Below are positions 1 to 7,838 of a stretch of DNA of 9,518 bases, one piece after another. Under the pieces are notes generated by a model. The model did no database searches and had not been told where the DNA came from. It saw only the letters and a program-made list of their open reading frames with translations. How positions within the stretch are numbered: the first letter of the stretch is position 1; the number at the start of each line of letters is the position of its first letter. Position numbers and translations under genes: made by a program. Origin of the DNA: Clostridia bacterium (GTDB lineage: Bacteria > Bacillota_E > SLMV01 > PUMD01). The DNA is taken from NCBI GenBank assembly GCA_003563755.1, contig PWUB01000311.1, positions 1-9,518 on the forward strand, written 5' to 3'.

Positions 1-210
1 GCCGCGGGGGCCATCGAGAGTGCGATATGCATAAAGAGCATCCTCGAGGGTGTGATTCTACCCACGGTGAACCTGAGTGAACCCGAGGAGGGCTGGGACC
101 TCGATTTTGCCCCGGGCAAACCCCGGAAGGCGCGGGTAGATGTGGCCGTGACGAACTCCTTCGGTTTCGGCGGTCAGAACGCCACCCTCGTATGGAGGCG
201 GTACGAATAG
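1..210 (+). CDS. fabF: 3-oxoacyl-[acyl-carrier-protein] synthase II, C-terminal fragment (5' end outside window)
   Basis: Only the last 69 residues are present, in frame 1, ending at TAG 208-210. FabF is the condensing enzyme of type II fatty acid synthesis, extending acyl-ACP with malonyl-ACP in the cytoplasm. The fragment opens with AAGAIE, which in FabF directly follows the catalytic His of the GHLLGAAGA segment, so that His and the active-site Cys lie upstream of the window. It then shows the typical PTVNL strand, a DLDF(A/V)P segment, and the glycine-rich NSFGFGGQNA loop that forms the gating end of the active site. The Gln in GGQNA is usually His or Thr in this family, which is not unusual. 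The position directly before rnc matches the Firmicutes acpP/fabF-rnc cluster. FabB or another KAS II paralogue cannot be excluded from the tail alone. Confidence 0.9.
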   Translation, partial: AAGAIESAICIKSILEGVILPTVNLSEPEEGWDLDFAPGKPRKARVDVAVTNSFGFGGQNATLVWRRYE

Positions 211-888
211 ATGAGACTCTATGATGTTCTCGAGGATCTCGATATCTCGTTGGATGATCAATTGCTTCGCTGTGCCCTGACGCACAGCTCCTATGCAAAT
301 GAAAACCCGCAGGAGGGGCCTTCTAACGAGAGGCTGGAATTCCTGGGCGATGCGGTGCTTGACCTCATCGTCAGCGAGAGCCTCTACAGGAGAGATCCGC
401 TGGCTGATGAGGGGACACTGTCATCGCTCAGATCTCTTCTGGTGCGCGCTGAGACCCTGGCGCGGATCGGTGAACAGCTGCAGCTGGCCCAAGCCCTCAG
501 GTTGGGGCACGGAGAGCTCCTCGGTGGAGGGACTGAGAAGAGATCGATCCTGGCCGACGCCTTCGAGGCCGTGGTGGCTGCTATATACCTCGGCGGCGGC
601 ATGGAGGACGCATCGCGGTTCCTCAGGGAGACCCTTCTATCTTCCCTTCCCGATGGAGCAACCCGGACTCTGAGCGCCAAGTCCGAGCTTGAGCATTGGG
701 CCCAGCGCGACGGCGGACAGTCCCCTAGATACGTGGTCATCGAACGCAGCGGACCGGACCATGCCCCCCGGTTCTCGGTGGAGGTCATCGTCACCGGTCG
801 GAGGTTGGGCGCGGGCGAAGGGTCCAGCAAGAGGCGTGCGGAGGAATCTGCCGCCGAGGACGCCCTCAGATCTCTGGGTGTTCGGTGA
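211..888 (+). CDS. rnc: Ribonuclease III
   Basis: 225 residues, the usual length for bacterial RNase III, which cleaves double-stranded RNA in rRNA maturation and mRNA/antisense RNA turnover. The N-terminal endonuclease domain (about 1-150) carries the signature NERLEFLGDAV at 39-49. The metal-binding and catalytic acids E43, D47, D116 and E119 (in DAFEA) correspond to E. coli E41, D45, D114 and E117, so the enzyme should be active. A double-stranded RNA-binding domain follows (about 154-223), with the GEGSSKRRAEESAAEDAL helix typical of that fold. The ATG directly follows the fabF stop (TAGATG, no spacer). A GGAGGCGG ribosome binding site at 194-201 lies inside the end of fabF, so translation is probably coupled. 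The stop TGA 886-888 overlaps the -35 of a predicted sigma-H promoter for spoVS. Confidence 0.97.
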   Translation: MRLYDVLEDLDISLDDQLLRCALTHSSYANENPQEGPSNERLEFLGDAVLDLIVSESLYRRDPLADEGTLSSLRSLLVRAETLARIGEQLQLAQALRLGHGELLGGGTEKRSILADAFEAVVAAIYLGGGMEDASRFLRETLLSSLPDGATRTLSAKSELEHWAQRDGGQSPRYVVIERSGPDHAPRFSVEVIVTGRRLGAGEGSSKRRAEESAAEDALRSLGVR

Positions 889-915
889 AGGAAATGGCAT
901 TGTGACCGCGAATAT
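887..915 (+). promoter_or_regulatory. Predicted sigma-H-type promoter for spoVS
   Basis: GAAGGAAAT at 887-895 fits the Bacillus sigma-H -35 consensus RNAGGAWWW at all nine positions. After an 11-base spacer, CGCGAATAT at 907-915 fits the -10 consensus RNNGAATWW except at its first base. The expected start of transcription is near 922, about 60 bases before the spoVS start codon. In Bacillus subtilis spoVS is transcribed by sigma-H, so motif and gene agree. An overlapping, weaker sigma-A-like pair (TTGTGA 900-905, 17 bases, TATGGT 923-928, four of six matches each) could add vegetative expression. The -35 includes the last two bases of the rnc stop codon. Confidence 0.62.
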
Positions 916-982
916 TTCATAGTATGGTGCCTCTTTTCCATAGCTATCCCCTAACTGTCCACCGAGGAAGGAATGAGTCGCT

Positions 983-1243
983 GTGGAGATGTTGCGAGTG
1001 TCTTCTTCATCGAAGCCGAAGGCGGTGGCAGGGGCGCTGTCAGCTGTCGTCCGGTCAGCCGGTGCCGCGGAGATGCAGGCGGTAGGGGCAGGCGCAGTGA
1101 ACCAGGCCGTCAAGGCCATCGCCATTGCCCGAGGATACGTCGCACCCAACGGTATCGATCTTGTAGCGATTCCTGCGTTTGTGGAAATCGACATCGACGG
1201 AGAACAGAGAACAGCAATCCGATTCATTATCGGGCGCCGATAA
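983..1243 (+). CDS. spoVS: Stage V sporulation protein S (SpoVS)
   Basis: 86 residues, the same length as Bacillus subtilis SpoVS. From memory of that protein it is highly similar throughout: the start VEMLRVS, the segments AVAGALSAVVR, GAAEMQAVGAGAVNQAVKAIAIARG, PAFVEIDIDGEQRTAI, and an arginine-ended tail. SpoVS is a small Alba-fold nucleic-acid-binding-like protein. In B. subtilis its loss alters septation and blocks sporulation at stage V; the molecular activity is not settled. The GTG at 983 is chosen because it gives exactly the family N-terminus (MEhL+V) and sits 10 bases after the ribosome binding site GAGGAAGGA (964-972). The ATG at 989 would be too short. The gene has its own predicted sigma-H promoter and is followed by a hairpin, so it looks like a monocistronic insert between rnc and smc. 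Confidence 0.95.
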   Translation: MEMLRVSSSSKPKAVAGALSAVVRSAGAAEMQAVGAGAVNQAVKAIAIARGYVAPNGIDLVAIPAFVEIDIDGEQRTAIRFIIGRR

Positions 1244-1347
1244 TATTGGAGATTGCAGCTAAAGGAGACACCAGAGATCCGAGATCATCGGGTGATGGCT
1301 GGGGGATCAGCGTTTTCTTGGGGAATAATGCCTTGAGGCACAACCGA

Positions 1348-1396
1348 GCCCGTCCGTTGTCCCTGTGCGACGGACGGGCCTTACTGTATTATTATT
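1348..1396 (+). terminator. Probable intrinsic terminator after spoVS
   Basis: A perfect 10-bp inverted repeat, GCCCGTCCGT (1348-1357) and ACGGACGGGC (1370-1379), has a 12-base loop. It is followed by CTTACTGTATTATTATT, which is T-rich but not an unbroken T tract, so termination may be partial. It lies about 105 bases after the spoVS stop and 66 bases before smc. It would separate spoVS from smc, or let some rnc/spoVS transcription run into smc. The rest of the 1244-1444 spacer holds no gene I can support. Confidence 0.6.
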
Positions 1397-1427
1397 GACG
1401 AGATCTGTTGGCATCCGTATCCACCGT

Positions 1428-1436
1428 GGAGGAGGT
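1428..1436 (+). promoter_or_regulatory. Ribosome binding site deciding the TTG start of smc
   Basis: GGAGGAGGT lies eight bases before TTG at 1445. No ATG or GTG occurs nearby in the smc frame, and the TTG gives the exact family N-terminus (hydrophobic-basic strand followed by GFKSFA), so this strong site supports the rare start codon. Confidence 0.8.
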
Positions 1437-1444
1437 TCAGCAGC

Positions 1445-4400
1445 TTGCGTCTCGACAGGTTGGAGATACTGGGTTTCAAGTCTTTCGCCGAACCAGTTAC
1501 GTTGGAATTTCCCGAACAGATCACTGCTGTGGTTGGTCCAAACGGCAGCGGTAAGAGCAACATCGTGGATGCTGTGCGGTGGGTCCTCGGTGAGCAGAGC
1601 ACCAGCGTGCTGCGGTGCAGCCGCATGGATGAGGTGATATTCTCCGGAAGCGAGCTGCGCAGGCGGCTGGGTCTCGCGGAGGTCTGCGCGGTGTTCCAGC
1701 GCGCAGACGGTGAGGAACTGGCGGTATCAAGGCGTCTCGACCGCTCCGGGCGCAGCGACTACCTGATCGACGGCAGGCGCTGTCGCCTCCGTGATGTACA
1801 GGAGCTGTTCATGGATACGGGCCTGGGAAGGGCCCGGTATGCGGTCATCAGCCAGGGAGAAGTGCAGCGCATCATCCAGGCGCGGGGTGATGAGATCAGG
1901 GCGTACCTGGAGGAGGTAGCCGGAGTCACCAGGTACCGGATGATGCTGCAGAGATCCGAGGGAGCCCTGCTCACGAGCGGGGATCACATCCGCCGGTTCT
2001 CCGATGCGCTACAGGTCAGACGGGAGTATCTCGGTCCCCTGCGGGAGCAGGCGAAGAGGGCACGGCTTCACCGAATCCTGTCGAATCGAGAGCGCCGCCT
2101 TCGCACCAGGGTTGCCGCGGAGGAGCTGCGCCGCATCTCACGAGAGCTGGACGATATTAAGAGGCGGGCCTCAGAGCTGGACTCGGAACGAGAGCGTCTC
2201 CGGCAAGAAGAGATTGATCTGGGAGACCGCCGTTCACACTTGAACCGGGAGGTCGACGACCTTGGGCGACGCAAGGATCTTCTTGACCGCGGACGTGCCC
2301 GACTGGTCGAAAAAGGAAGTGAGACCCGTTCCCGGTTGGCGGTCATGGAGGAACGCCTGCGCGCGCTGACTGCTTCGGCGAAGCGTGCAGAGCAGGCTCT
2401 CAGCGATGTTGATCGCATGCAGGGCGAACTCGACAGCACTGAAGATCACCAACCCGAGGAGCTGGAGGTGCGGCTGGGGGAGATGAGGGATCTTGTCGAG
2501 GAACTCAGCCAGGATGTTCTTGCCAGGGAGCGGGATCTGGGGGAGGCGGAGGCGGTCGTCAGCCGCTGTATGCGCATCGATGCAGACCTGCGCCTCGACG
2601 CCCGCAGCAACAGCAGGGACATTGAGGGGATCGAGCGCGAGCTGCAGTCCTGTTTTTCCCTCATCTCCCGCGCCGCAGCCCGGATCGAGGACCTGGATTC
2701 GCACGACGGTGGTGAGCCTTCTGACTCTGATGAGCTTTCACGTATGAAGGAGAGAAACAGGGAGGCCGAACAGCGGCTCGCAGAAACCAGCGTTCAGCTG
2801 GAGGCATGCCGGCGGCAGAGGGACAGGCTCACCCGTGAGACGACCATTATGAATGACCGGCTGGCCCGATGGGAGACGAGGCTGCAGACCCTGATGCAGG
2901 TGATCGACGGTGAGGCTGCTGCCGGCGTGACCTCGGATGCTCCGGTTGGGGAGCGACCTGCCGCTCTCCTCTACCACCTGCAGGTGCCTGATACCTGCGC
3001 CGTAGCAGTGGAGCTGGCCCTCGGCCCGTGGGTGGGCGCAGAGCTTTGCTCGGACGATGACCCCCTGGATGCGGGGGTCTCGGTGTTGGCTCACATCATG
3101 AGCAGCCGCCCCGTCGCTGCTTCTCTGCACAGATGGCAAGACCAGAGGCGATGGTGGGAGGAGCACCTTGTCGATGCGGGCTGGGGGGAGTCGGTACTGG
3201 GCTGGCTTGATGACCTCGTAGATTTTGACGGGCCCGATGATGCCCTGCAATCCGTGTGTGCATACTACTTCAGCAGGTACCTGGTAGTGGAATCCACCCC
3301 CGATCTCATGGGTATCCTTTCCGAACTGTGGAGGGATGGAGAGGGTGAGGGGGGCTGCCTGGAGTCCTCTCCCGATGCCCTTCCTCCGGTATTCATCACC
3401 CCCAGGGGTGATATGGTGGATGCCGCGGGCGCCGTGCACCTCGCCGACGGTGCCGACGGTGTAGCTGATTCTTCGGGGGTCACCGCCATGTACGCGGAGA
3501 TTCGCAAGCTCCGTGCTGGCGTGCGAGAGACCCGTTCCGAGCTGGCCCGCCTGAAAGGACAGCTGGAGGGCGTGGGGGAGCAGTACGAGCTGTACAGGGA
3601 TGAACATGCCCAGCTGGAGCGGGATCATCAACAGCTCCTCGGGGAGCTGGCCCAATACGAACGCCACGAGGAAGAGAGGATGCACGGGCGGAGGCGTCGC
3701 GACCGGCAGCTGGAGGCCGCCCGCCAGGAGCGTGATGAGCTGACTCAGAGAGTGGGTGAGCTGGAGCGCGAAAAGGCAAGGCTCGAGAGGGAGTCGGATC
3801 GGCTGACCAGGGCCCGGGAGGAGCTCGCGAAGCACCGGGAGGTGTACCAGGGGAGAGTTGACGGGATGAGGGATGAGCTGAACGACCTCCGCGAGAAGCA
3901 TGAGAAGTGCCGCTACGAGAGCTACACCGTCGGCGAGCAGCTGAGCGCGCTCAGGGGACGCAGGGAGGAGTCTGACCGCGAACGACAGCGTTTGAAGGAG
4001 CAGGAGAGCAAATGGCATGATTCTCTCGCTGAACTCGAGGAGGAGATAAGACGGGCCGAATCGGAGAGGGCCAGGCTGCGGGAGCGCGACCGTGCCCTGC
4101 AGGCGGCACTCGACCGCACAACCACCCTCGTGAGGGAAGAGAGAGATTCCCTTGACGGGATGCTTCGTAAGCTGGAGGAAGCCCGCGAGCACCTGGATCG
4201 AGTTACGAAGAAGCGCGAGAGCATTGACAATGCTGCCGGCAACCTGCGGGTGGCTGAGGCCAGGGCCCTCGGTGAGCTGCAGGGGGCGCGCAGGACAGCA
4301 CGTGAGCTGGGACTGGATGTGGATGAAGCTGTCACCGACGCAGATGAATCCGCGGACGCGGCAGACCTCAATCGTTGGAGGCGACGCCTCTCACGGTTGG

Positions 4401-5044
4401 AGGGAGCCCGGGCCGAGCTGGAGCCGGTGAATCCCCTCGCTATCGATGAATACCGGCGGGAACGTCATGAGATGCGAGCCATGCAGCTCGGATGGAGAGA
4501 TCTCACGAATTCCCTCGAGGCCCTGCAGCAGCTGTCGGAGATCATAGAGGTTCGTCTCGATGCGAGGTTCAGGAGAACGCTGCGGAGAGTCTCCAGGGCG
4601 TTTCACAGGACCTTCACCGACCTGTTCGGAGGCGGGCAGGCGGAACTGCACATTCGGCAGGACGCCGTGGAACTGCACGTCCAACCTCCCGGCAAGCGGC
4701 TGAGCAGGTTGAGTCTCCTTTCCGGTGGGGAGAGAGCCCTGGCAGGCATCGCATTTCTCTTCGCCCTGATCGAGCTGAGGCCGGCTCCGGTGTGTGTATT
4801 CGATGAGATCGATGCTCCCCTGGACGACGTCAACACCGAGCGGTTCGCCGGGTACCTGAACAACCGAAGAGATGGTGTTCAGTACCTGCTCATCACCCAT
4901 CAGAAGAGGACGATGGAGATTGCTGATGCCCTGCACGGCGTCACCATGGCCGAACCGGGGGTTTCACAGCTGGTGTCGGTCCGCCTGGAGGATGCGGCAC
5001 GATATGGACAGCGGGATGATACAGAGGTGGGGGCTCATGGCTGA
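1445..5044 (+). CDS. smc: Chromosome segregation protein SMC
   Basis: 1199 residues, typical for bacterial SMC, the ATPase core of the SMC-ScpAB complex that loops and separates chromosomes. The N-terminal half-head has Walker A GPNGSGKS (31-38), the arginine-finger position R57, and the conserved SQGEVQ (136-141) and [10 protein letters not shown] segments. Two long charged coiled-coil arms (about 165-495 and 682-1010, roughly equal in length) flank a hinge at about 500-680. The C-terminal half-head has the ABC signature LSGGERAL (1092-1099) and Walker B with catalytic Glu ([14 protein letters not shown]1120, E1121). It ends with the ITHQKRTME switch region and the family tail GVTM-(x)4[11 protein letters not shown]. 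The start is TTG at 1445 with a strong ribosome binding site. The hinge is divergent: the usual glycine-rich GGSMTGG segment is replaced by DAAGAVHLA (659-667), and ALGG by ALGP (525-528). The gene overlaps ftsY by 8 nt. I see no convincing promoter of its own. Confidence 0.97.
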   Translation: MRLDRLEILGFKSFAEPVTLEFPEQITAVVGPNGSGKSNIVDAVRWVLGEQSTSVLRCSRMDEVIFSGSELRRRLGLAEVCAVFQRADGEELAVSRRLDRSGRSDYLIDGRRCRLRDVQELFMDTGLGRARYAVISQGEVQRIIQARGDEIRAYLEEVAGVTRYRMMLQRSEGALLTSGDHIRRFSDALQVRREYLGPLREQAKRARLHRILSNRERRLRTRVAAEELRRISRELDDIKRRASELDSERERLRQEEIDLGDRRSHLNREVDDLGRRKDLLDRGRARLVEKGSETRSRLAVMEERLRALTASAKRAEQALSDVDRMQGELDSTEDHQPEELEVRLGEMRDLVEELSQDVLARERDLGEAEAVVSRCMRIDADLRLDARSNSRDIEGIERELQSCFSLISRAAARIEDLDSHDGGEPSDSDELSRMKERNREAEQRLAETSVQLEACRRQRDRLTRETTIMNDRLARWETRLQTLMQVIDGEAAAGVTSDAPVGERPAALLYHLQVPDTCAVAVELALGPWVGAELCSDDDPLDAGVSVLAHIMSSRPVAASLHRWQDQRRWWEEHLVDAGWGESVLGWLDDLVDFDGPDDALQSVCAYYFSRYLVVESTPDLMGILSELWRDGEGEGGCLESSPDALPPVFITPRGDMVDAAGAVHLADGADGVADSSGVTAMYAEIRKLRAGVRETRSELARLKGQLEGVGEQYELYRDEHAQLERDHQQLLGELAQYERHEEERMHGRRRRDRQLEAARQERDELTQRVGELEREKARLERESDRLTRAREELAKHREVYQGRVDGMRDELNDLREKHEKCRYESYTVGEQLSALRGRREESDRERQRLKEQESKWHDSLAELEEEIRRAESERARLRERDRALQAALDRTTTLVREERDSLDGMLRKLEEAREHLDRVTKKRESIDNAAGNLRVAEARALGELQGARRTARELGLDVDEAVTDADESADAADLNRWRRRLSRLEGARAELEPVNPLAIDEYRRERHEMRAMQLGWRDLTNSLEALQQLSEIIEVRLDARFRRTLRRVSRAFHRTFTDLFGGGQAELHIRQDAVELHVQPPGKRLSRLSLLSGGERALAGIAFLFALIELRPAPVCVFDEIDAPLDDVNTERFAGYLNNRRDGVQYLLITHQKRTMEIADALHGVTMAEPGVSQLVSVRLEDAARYGQRDDTEVGAHG

Positions 5045-5981
5045 GAACGAAAACAAGGGTCTGTGGTCCAGGATGAAGGACGGACTACAGCGCACGAGAG
5101 ACCGCATAAGTACGAGCTTCGAGGACTTCATCGACTTCTCTGCTGTCGACGAGGAGATGTTCGAGGACCTGGAGGCCATACTGGTAGGGGCAGATATGGG
5201 GGTTGCCACCACCGACAGGCTGCTGTCACAGCTGCGGGAAGCGGTGAAGGTGCAGAACCTGCGCGGACGCGGGCCGGTCATCGGGGCACTCGGGGATCTG
5301 ATATCCGAGATCATGGCGGACGATTCCGAACGGGGGTTGAACCTCGCGGGTGACCCCGCCGTGATCCTGATGGTGGGCGTGAACGGGGTCGGCAAGACCA
5401 CCAGCGCTGCCAAGCTGGCGTGGCGCCTCAAGCAGCAGGGGCACTCGCCGATCATGGGAGCTGCTGACACCTTCCGTGCGGCGGGGATCGAGCAGCTGCA
5501 GCTCTGGGGCGAACGCGTGGGGGTGGATGTGATACACCATTCGCCCGGTGCCGATCCGGCGGCGGTCGGCTTTGATACGATAAATGCTGCCCGGGCCCGA
5601 GAGCGAGACGTGGTGTTGATCGACACGGCCGGACGCCTGCACACCCGTAAGAACCTGATGGATGAACTGAGTAAGATCTGCCGGGTGGTGGGCAGGGAAA
5701 TACCCGGAGCCCCTCACGAAAGCCTCCTGGTAGTGGATGCGACGACGGGACAGAACGCCCTCCGGCAGGTGGAGATGTTCAGTGATGCTGTACCCGTGAC
5801 CGGCCTGCTCCTGTCGAAACTGGACGGAACGGCCAAGGGCGGCATAACCGTGGCCGTAGAGGATCAGACAGGGATAAAGGTCAAGTTCGTGGGATTGGGA
5901 GAGGGCGTCGATGACCTGCAGCCCTTCCGGGCGCGGGAGTTCATCTCCGCTCTCCTGGGTGAGGATCAGCCCGGGTTTTGA
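5037..5981 (+). CDS. ftsY: Signal recognition particle receptor FtsY
   Basis: 314 residues. FtsY is the membrane-associated SRP-type GTPase that docks Ffh-ribosome complexes at the translocon. The N domain (about 1-95) is a four-helix bundle containing LEAILVGADMGV (45-56). The G domain follows: P-loop GVNGVGKTT (114-122), DTFRAAGIEQL (144-154), DTAGR (196-200), ATTGQNA (235-241) and SKLDGTAKGG (260-269), then GLGEGVDDLQPF at the C-terminus. The usual TKLDG reads SKLDG, a mild change. It lacks the long acidic A domain of E. coli FtsY, as is common in Firmicutes; membrane binding probably relies on the basic amphipathic N-terminal helix. The ATG at 5037 is chosen from the ribosome binding site GAGGTGG (5024-5030) and the family N-terminus. 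It overlaps the end of smc by 8 nt, implying translational coupling. An upstream extension in the same frame reaches to 4872, but that is smc coding sequence. Confidence 0.96.
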   Translation: MAENENKGLWSRMKDGLQRTRDRISTSFEDFIDFSAVDEEMFEDLEAILVGADMGVATTDRLLSQLREAVKVQNLRGRGPVIGALGDLISEIMADDSERGLNLAGDPAVILMVGVNGVGKTTSAAKLAWRLKQQGHSPIMGAADTFRAAGIEQLQLWGERVGVDVIHHSPGADPAAVGFDTINAARARERDVVLIDTAGRLHTRKNLMDELSKICRVVGREIPGAPHESLLVVDATTGQNALRQVEMFSDAVPVTGLLLSKLDGTAKGGITVAVEDQTGIKVKFVGLGEGVDDLQPFRAREFISALLGEDQPGF

Positions 5982-6052
5982 CCGGGTTGGGCACACGGGC
6001 GAATCTGTGGCGGTGCGGGCTGTGTGCGGTCAGTGCGAAGTACCGGGTTGGG
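5981..6052 (+). repeat. 11-bp direct repeat in the ftsY-mutL spacer
   Basis: ACCGGGTTGGG occurs at 5981-5991 and again at 6042-6052, framing the 84-base spacer between ftsY and the MutL-like gene. A looser copy, CCGGGTTTTG, lies at 5971-5980 at the end of ftsY. The second copy runs into the ribosome binding region of the next gene. It may be chance in GC-rich DNA, a regulatory element, or a trace of insertion. I see no promoter or terminator in this spacer. Confidence 0.5.
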
Positions 6053-6065
6053 GGAGCGGTCATCG

Positions 6066-7838
6066 GTGAAGCGGGTGTTGGCTCTTGATGTGGGCAGTAC
6101 CACTACCAAGGCGCGTCTCTTCGCATTGGAGGCCGGCGAGTGGATGGTGCTGGGGTCAGCGGACCGCCCCACCACGGTCGAGGAGCCCCTTGAAGACGTC
6201 ATGATGGGAGTACACGCCGCTTCAGCTGCCGTGGGCGAGCAGCTGGGCATCGACCGGGCGTCCCGGGGCGGGTCCGGAGGGGGCGGTGGGGACCTCAGGG
6301 TCTTGGCCTGCTCCAGCGCCGGAGGAGGGCTCCGGATGGTGGTCTGTGGGGTCGTACGGCAGATGACCGCCGAGAGCGCTCAACGGGCCGCCCTCGGCGC
6401 CGGAGCGATAGTCCAGGATGTACTCACGGTGCATGACGGCAGATTTCCCGTTGAACGAATAGCGAGGATCAGATCCCTCAACCCCGATATGATCCTGCTC
6501 ACGGGCGGAACCGATGGTGGTCAGATAGGACACGTCATCGCCCTCGCAGAATGGGTCAGAGCAGCGGATCCCCGTCCGCGACACCGAGATCACCGGATAC
6601 CCATCATATACGCTGGAAACGCCGACGCCCGTTCCTTCATCAGCGAGGTCTTCGAGGACTCGGCGTCCCTTCATATCGTGGACAACCTCCGTCCGACGCT
6701 CGAATCGGAGGTCCTCGGCCCCGCCCGCGAAGCCATCCACGAGGTCTTCATGGAGCACGTGATGGTTCAGGCCCCGGGTTACACCTCACTCCTCGAGGTG
6801 GTGGATGCCCCGATCCTACCGACACCGGGAGCCTTCGGACTGCTGATCCAGATCCTATCGCGCCAGATACAAAAGGACCTGGTCGCTGTTGACGTGGGTG
6901 GCGCCACCACCGACTGCTACTCGGTGATCGATGGCGAGCTGTACCGCACCGTCAGTGCGAACCTGGGGATGACCTACAGTGCGTCCAATGTATTCGCGAG
7001 CACCCAACCCCTCAACATCGCCCGTTGGCTGCCCTATACAGTGAGTGCGGAACACATACGTCAGTGGACTGTGAACAAGATGATCCGGCCCACAACCCTT
7101 CCCCATATGACTGCGGATCTGCAGATGGAACACGCCATCGCCAGGGAGGCGATCAGGCTGGCCTTCGCCCACCACAACCAGCTGGTGGTGGGGCTCAAGG
7201 GGATAGGTGCAGGCCAGGGCATCGGTGGAGTCCTCTCGCAGGGTGCGCCAAGACAGAGGGTCGATCTCATGAGGGTCAGGGAGATCATCGGCAGCGGCGG
7301 AGTCCTCTCCCATGCGGGACGCCCGTCCCAGGCACTCTCCATCATGGTCGACGCCTTCGCCCCGGAAGGGCTCACCCGTCTGCGTGTCGATTCAGGATTC
7401 GTAGCCCCCCATCTCGGAGTGCTCGCGCAGCTGGATCGGAGTGCTTGCCTACGCCTGGCGGAAAGGATCCTCGTCGATGTCGGATGGTGCCTTGCCCCCC
7501 GGATACTCGGGCGTTCCCCCGAGGTCCTGGCCAGGGTCGAGATCACCGGTCCCTCTTGTGCGCATGATCTCACGATATTTCCCGGCGAATACCGGGTTGT
7601 GAGGCTCGAGGCTGAAGGCACCACCCGCCTGGTCTGCCGGCCGACCCGCGGCGTGGATGTCGGTGCCGGACCGGGCCGCACCCTGCGGGAAGAGCTGCCC
7701 CCTTGCCAGGCCGTCCTGGTTCTGGATGGACGGGGCAGGCCCCTGCCCGATTGCCGCGAGGACCCCCTCGAAGAATTGGTGGCCGATACCCGCCGCCGGC
7801 TGGCGCTGCACGGCTGCTACGATGAGGAGATGCCCTGA
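6066..7838 (+). CDS. MutL/GlmL-family actin-fold ATPase ('glutamate mutase L'-like) with extra C-terminal domain
   Basis: 590 residues from GTG 6066; this has nothing to do with the DNA mismatch repair protein MutL. The GlmL/MutL family (Hsp70/actin/ASKHA fold) is named from the clostridial glutamate mutase locus, where a chaperone or reactivase role is suspected. Visible motifs are phosphate-1 LDVGSTTTK (7-15), CSSAGGGLRMVV (82-93), TGGTDGG (146-152), phosphate-2 DVGGATTD (276-283), and the adenosine-type loop GSGGVLSHAG (409-418). The actin-like core ends near residue 460, the full length of classic members as I recall them. About 130 further residues form a beta-rich tail of unknown function. 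The start is chosen because KRVLALDVGS begins right at the fold, and GGGGAG (6051-6056) stands nine bases before it; GTG 6024 would add 14 unlikely residues. Transcription probably continues from ftsY. The gene is coupled to the next one (TGATG). No mutase genes are in view, so the substrate or partner is unknown. Confidence 0.85.
   Translation: MKRVLALDVGSTTTKARLFALEAGEWMVLGSADRPTTVEEPLEDVMMGVHAASAAVGEQLGIDRASRGGSGGGGGDLRVLACSSAGGGLRMVVCGVVRQMTAESAQRAALGAGAIVQDVLTVHDGRFPVERIARIRSLNPDMILLTGGTDGGQIGHVIALAEWVRAADPRPRHRDHRIPIIYAGNADARSFISEVFEDSASLHIVDNLRPTLESEVLGPAREAIHEVFMEHVMVQAPGYTSLLEVVDAPILPTPGAFGLLIQILSRQIQKDLVAVDVGGATTDCYSVIDGELYRTVSANLGMTYSASNVFASTQPLNIARWLPYTVSAEHIRQWTVNKMIRPTTLPHMTADLQMEHAIAREAIRLAFAHHNQLVVGLKGIGAGQGIGGVLSQGAPRQRVDLMRVREIIGSGGVLSHAGRPSQALSIMVDAFAPEGLTRLRVDSGFVAPHLGVLAQLDRSACLRLAERILVDVGWCLAPRILGRSPEVLARVEITGPSCAHDLTIFPGEYRVVRLEAEGTTRLVCRPTRGVDVGAGPGRTLREELPPCQAVLVLDGRGRPLPDCREDPLEELVADTRRRLALHGCYDEEMP

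Noticed and set aside
1301..1328. Second sigma-H promoter before smc (-10 GGGGAATAA at 1320-1328)
   Set aside because: The -10 fits well, but the best -35 (GGGGGATCA) misses two positions including a core base and the spacer is only 10 bases; it also lies upstream of the terminator hairpin.
1295..1336. 13-residue open frame (MAGGSAFSWGIMP) as a leader peptide
   Set aside because: The nearest ribosome-binding-like site (AAAGGAG 1261-1267) is too far away, and there is no attenuator logic or conserved pattern.
973..1398. 141-codon open frame overlapping spoVS
   Set aside because: It starts close behind a ribosome binding site better placed for spoVS, gives a low-complexity Arg/Gly/Cys-rich product, and runs through the terminator hairpin; spoVS is the conserved frame.
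1395..1423. TTGACG-17-TATCCA as smc promoter
   Set aside because: The -10 matches only three of six, and the transcription start would fall inside the smc ribosome binding site.
2738..4192. 484-codon open frame on the - strand inside smc
   Set aside because: It is antisense to the SMC coiled coil; the codon bias of Glu/Leu/Arg-rich coiled coil leaves the opposite frame open. Its product resembles no family I know, and smc on the + strand explains the sequence fully.
6024..6065. Upstream GTG start for the MutL-like gene
   Set aside because: It would add 14 residues before the first strand of the actin fold. The GTG at 6066 has a properly spaced GGGGAG site.
6066..7838. DNA mismatch repair protein MutL
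   Set aside because: Name clash only: there is no GHKL ATPase motif (no DAG/GFRGEAL motifs). The DVGSTTTK and DVGGATTD motifs are those of the actin-like GlmL/MutL family.
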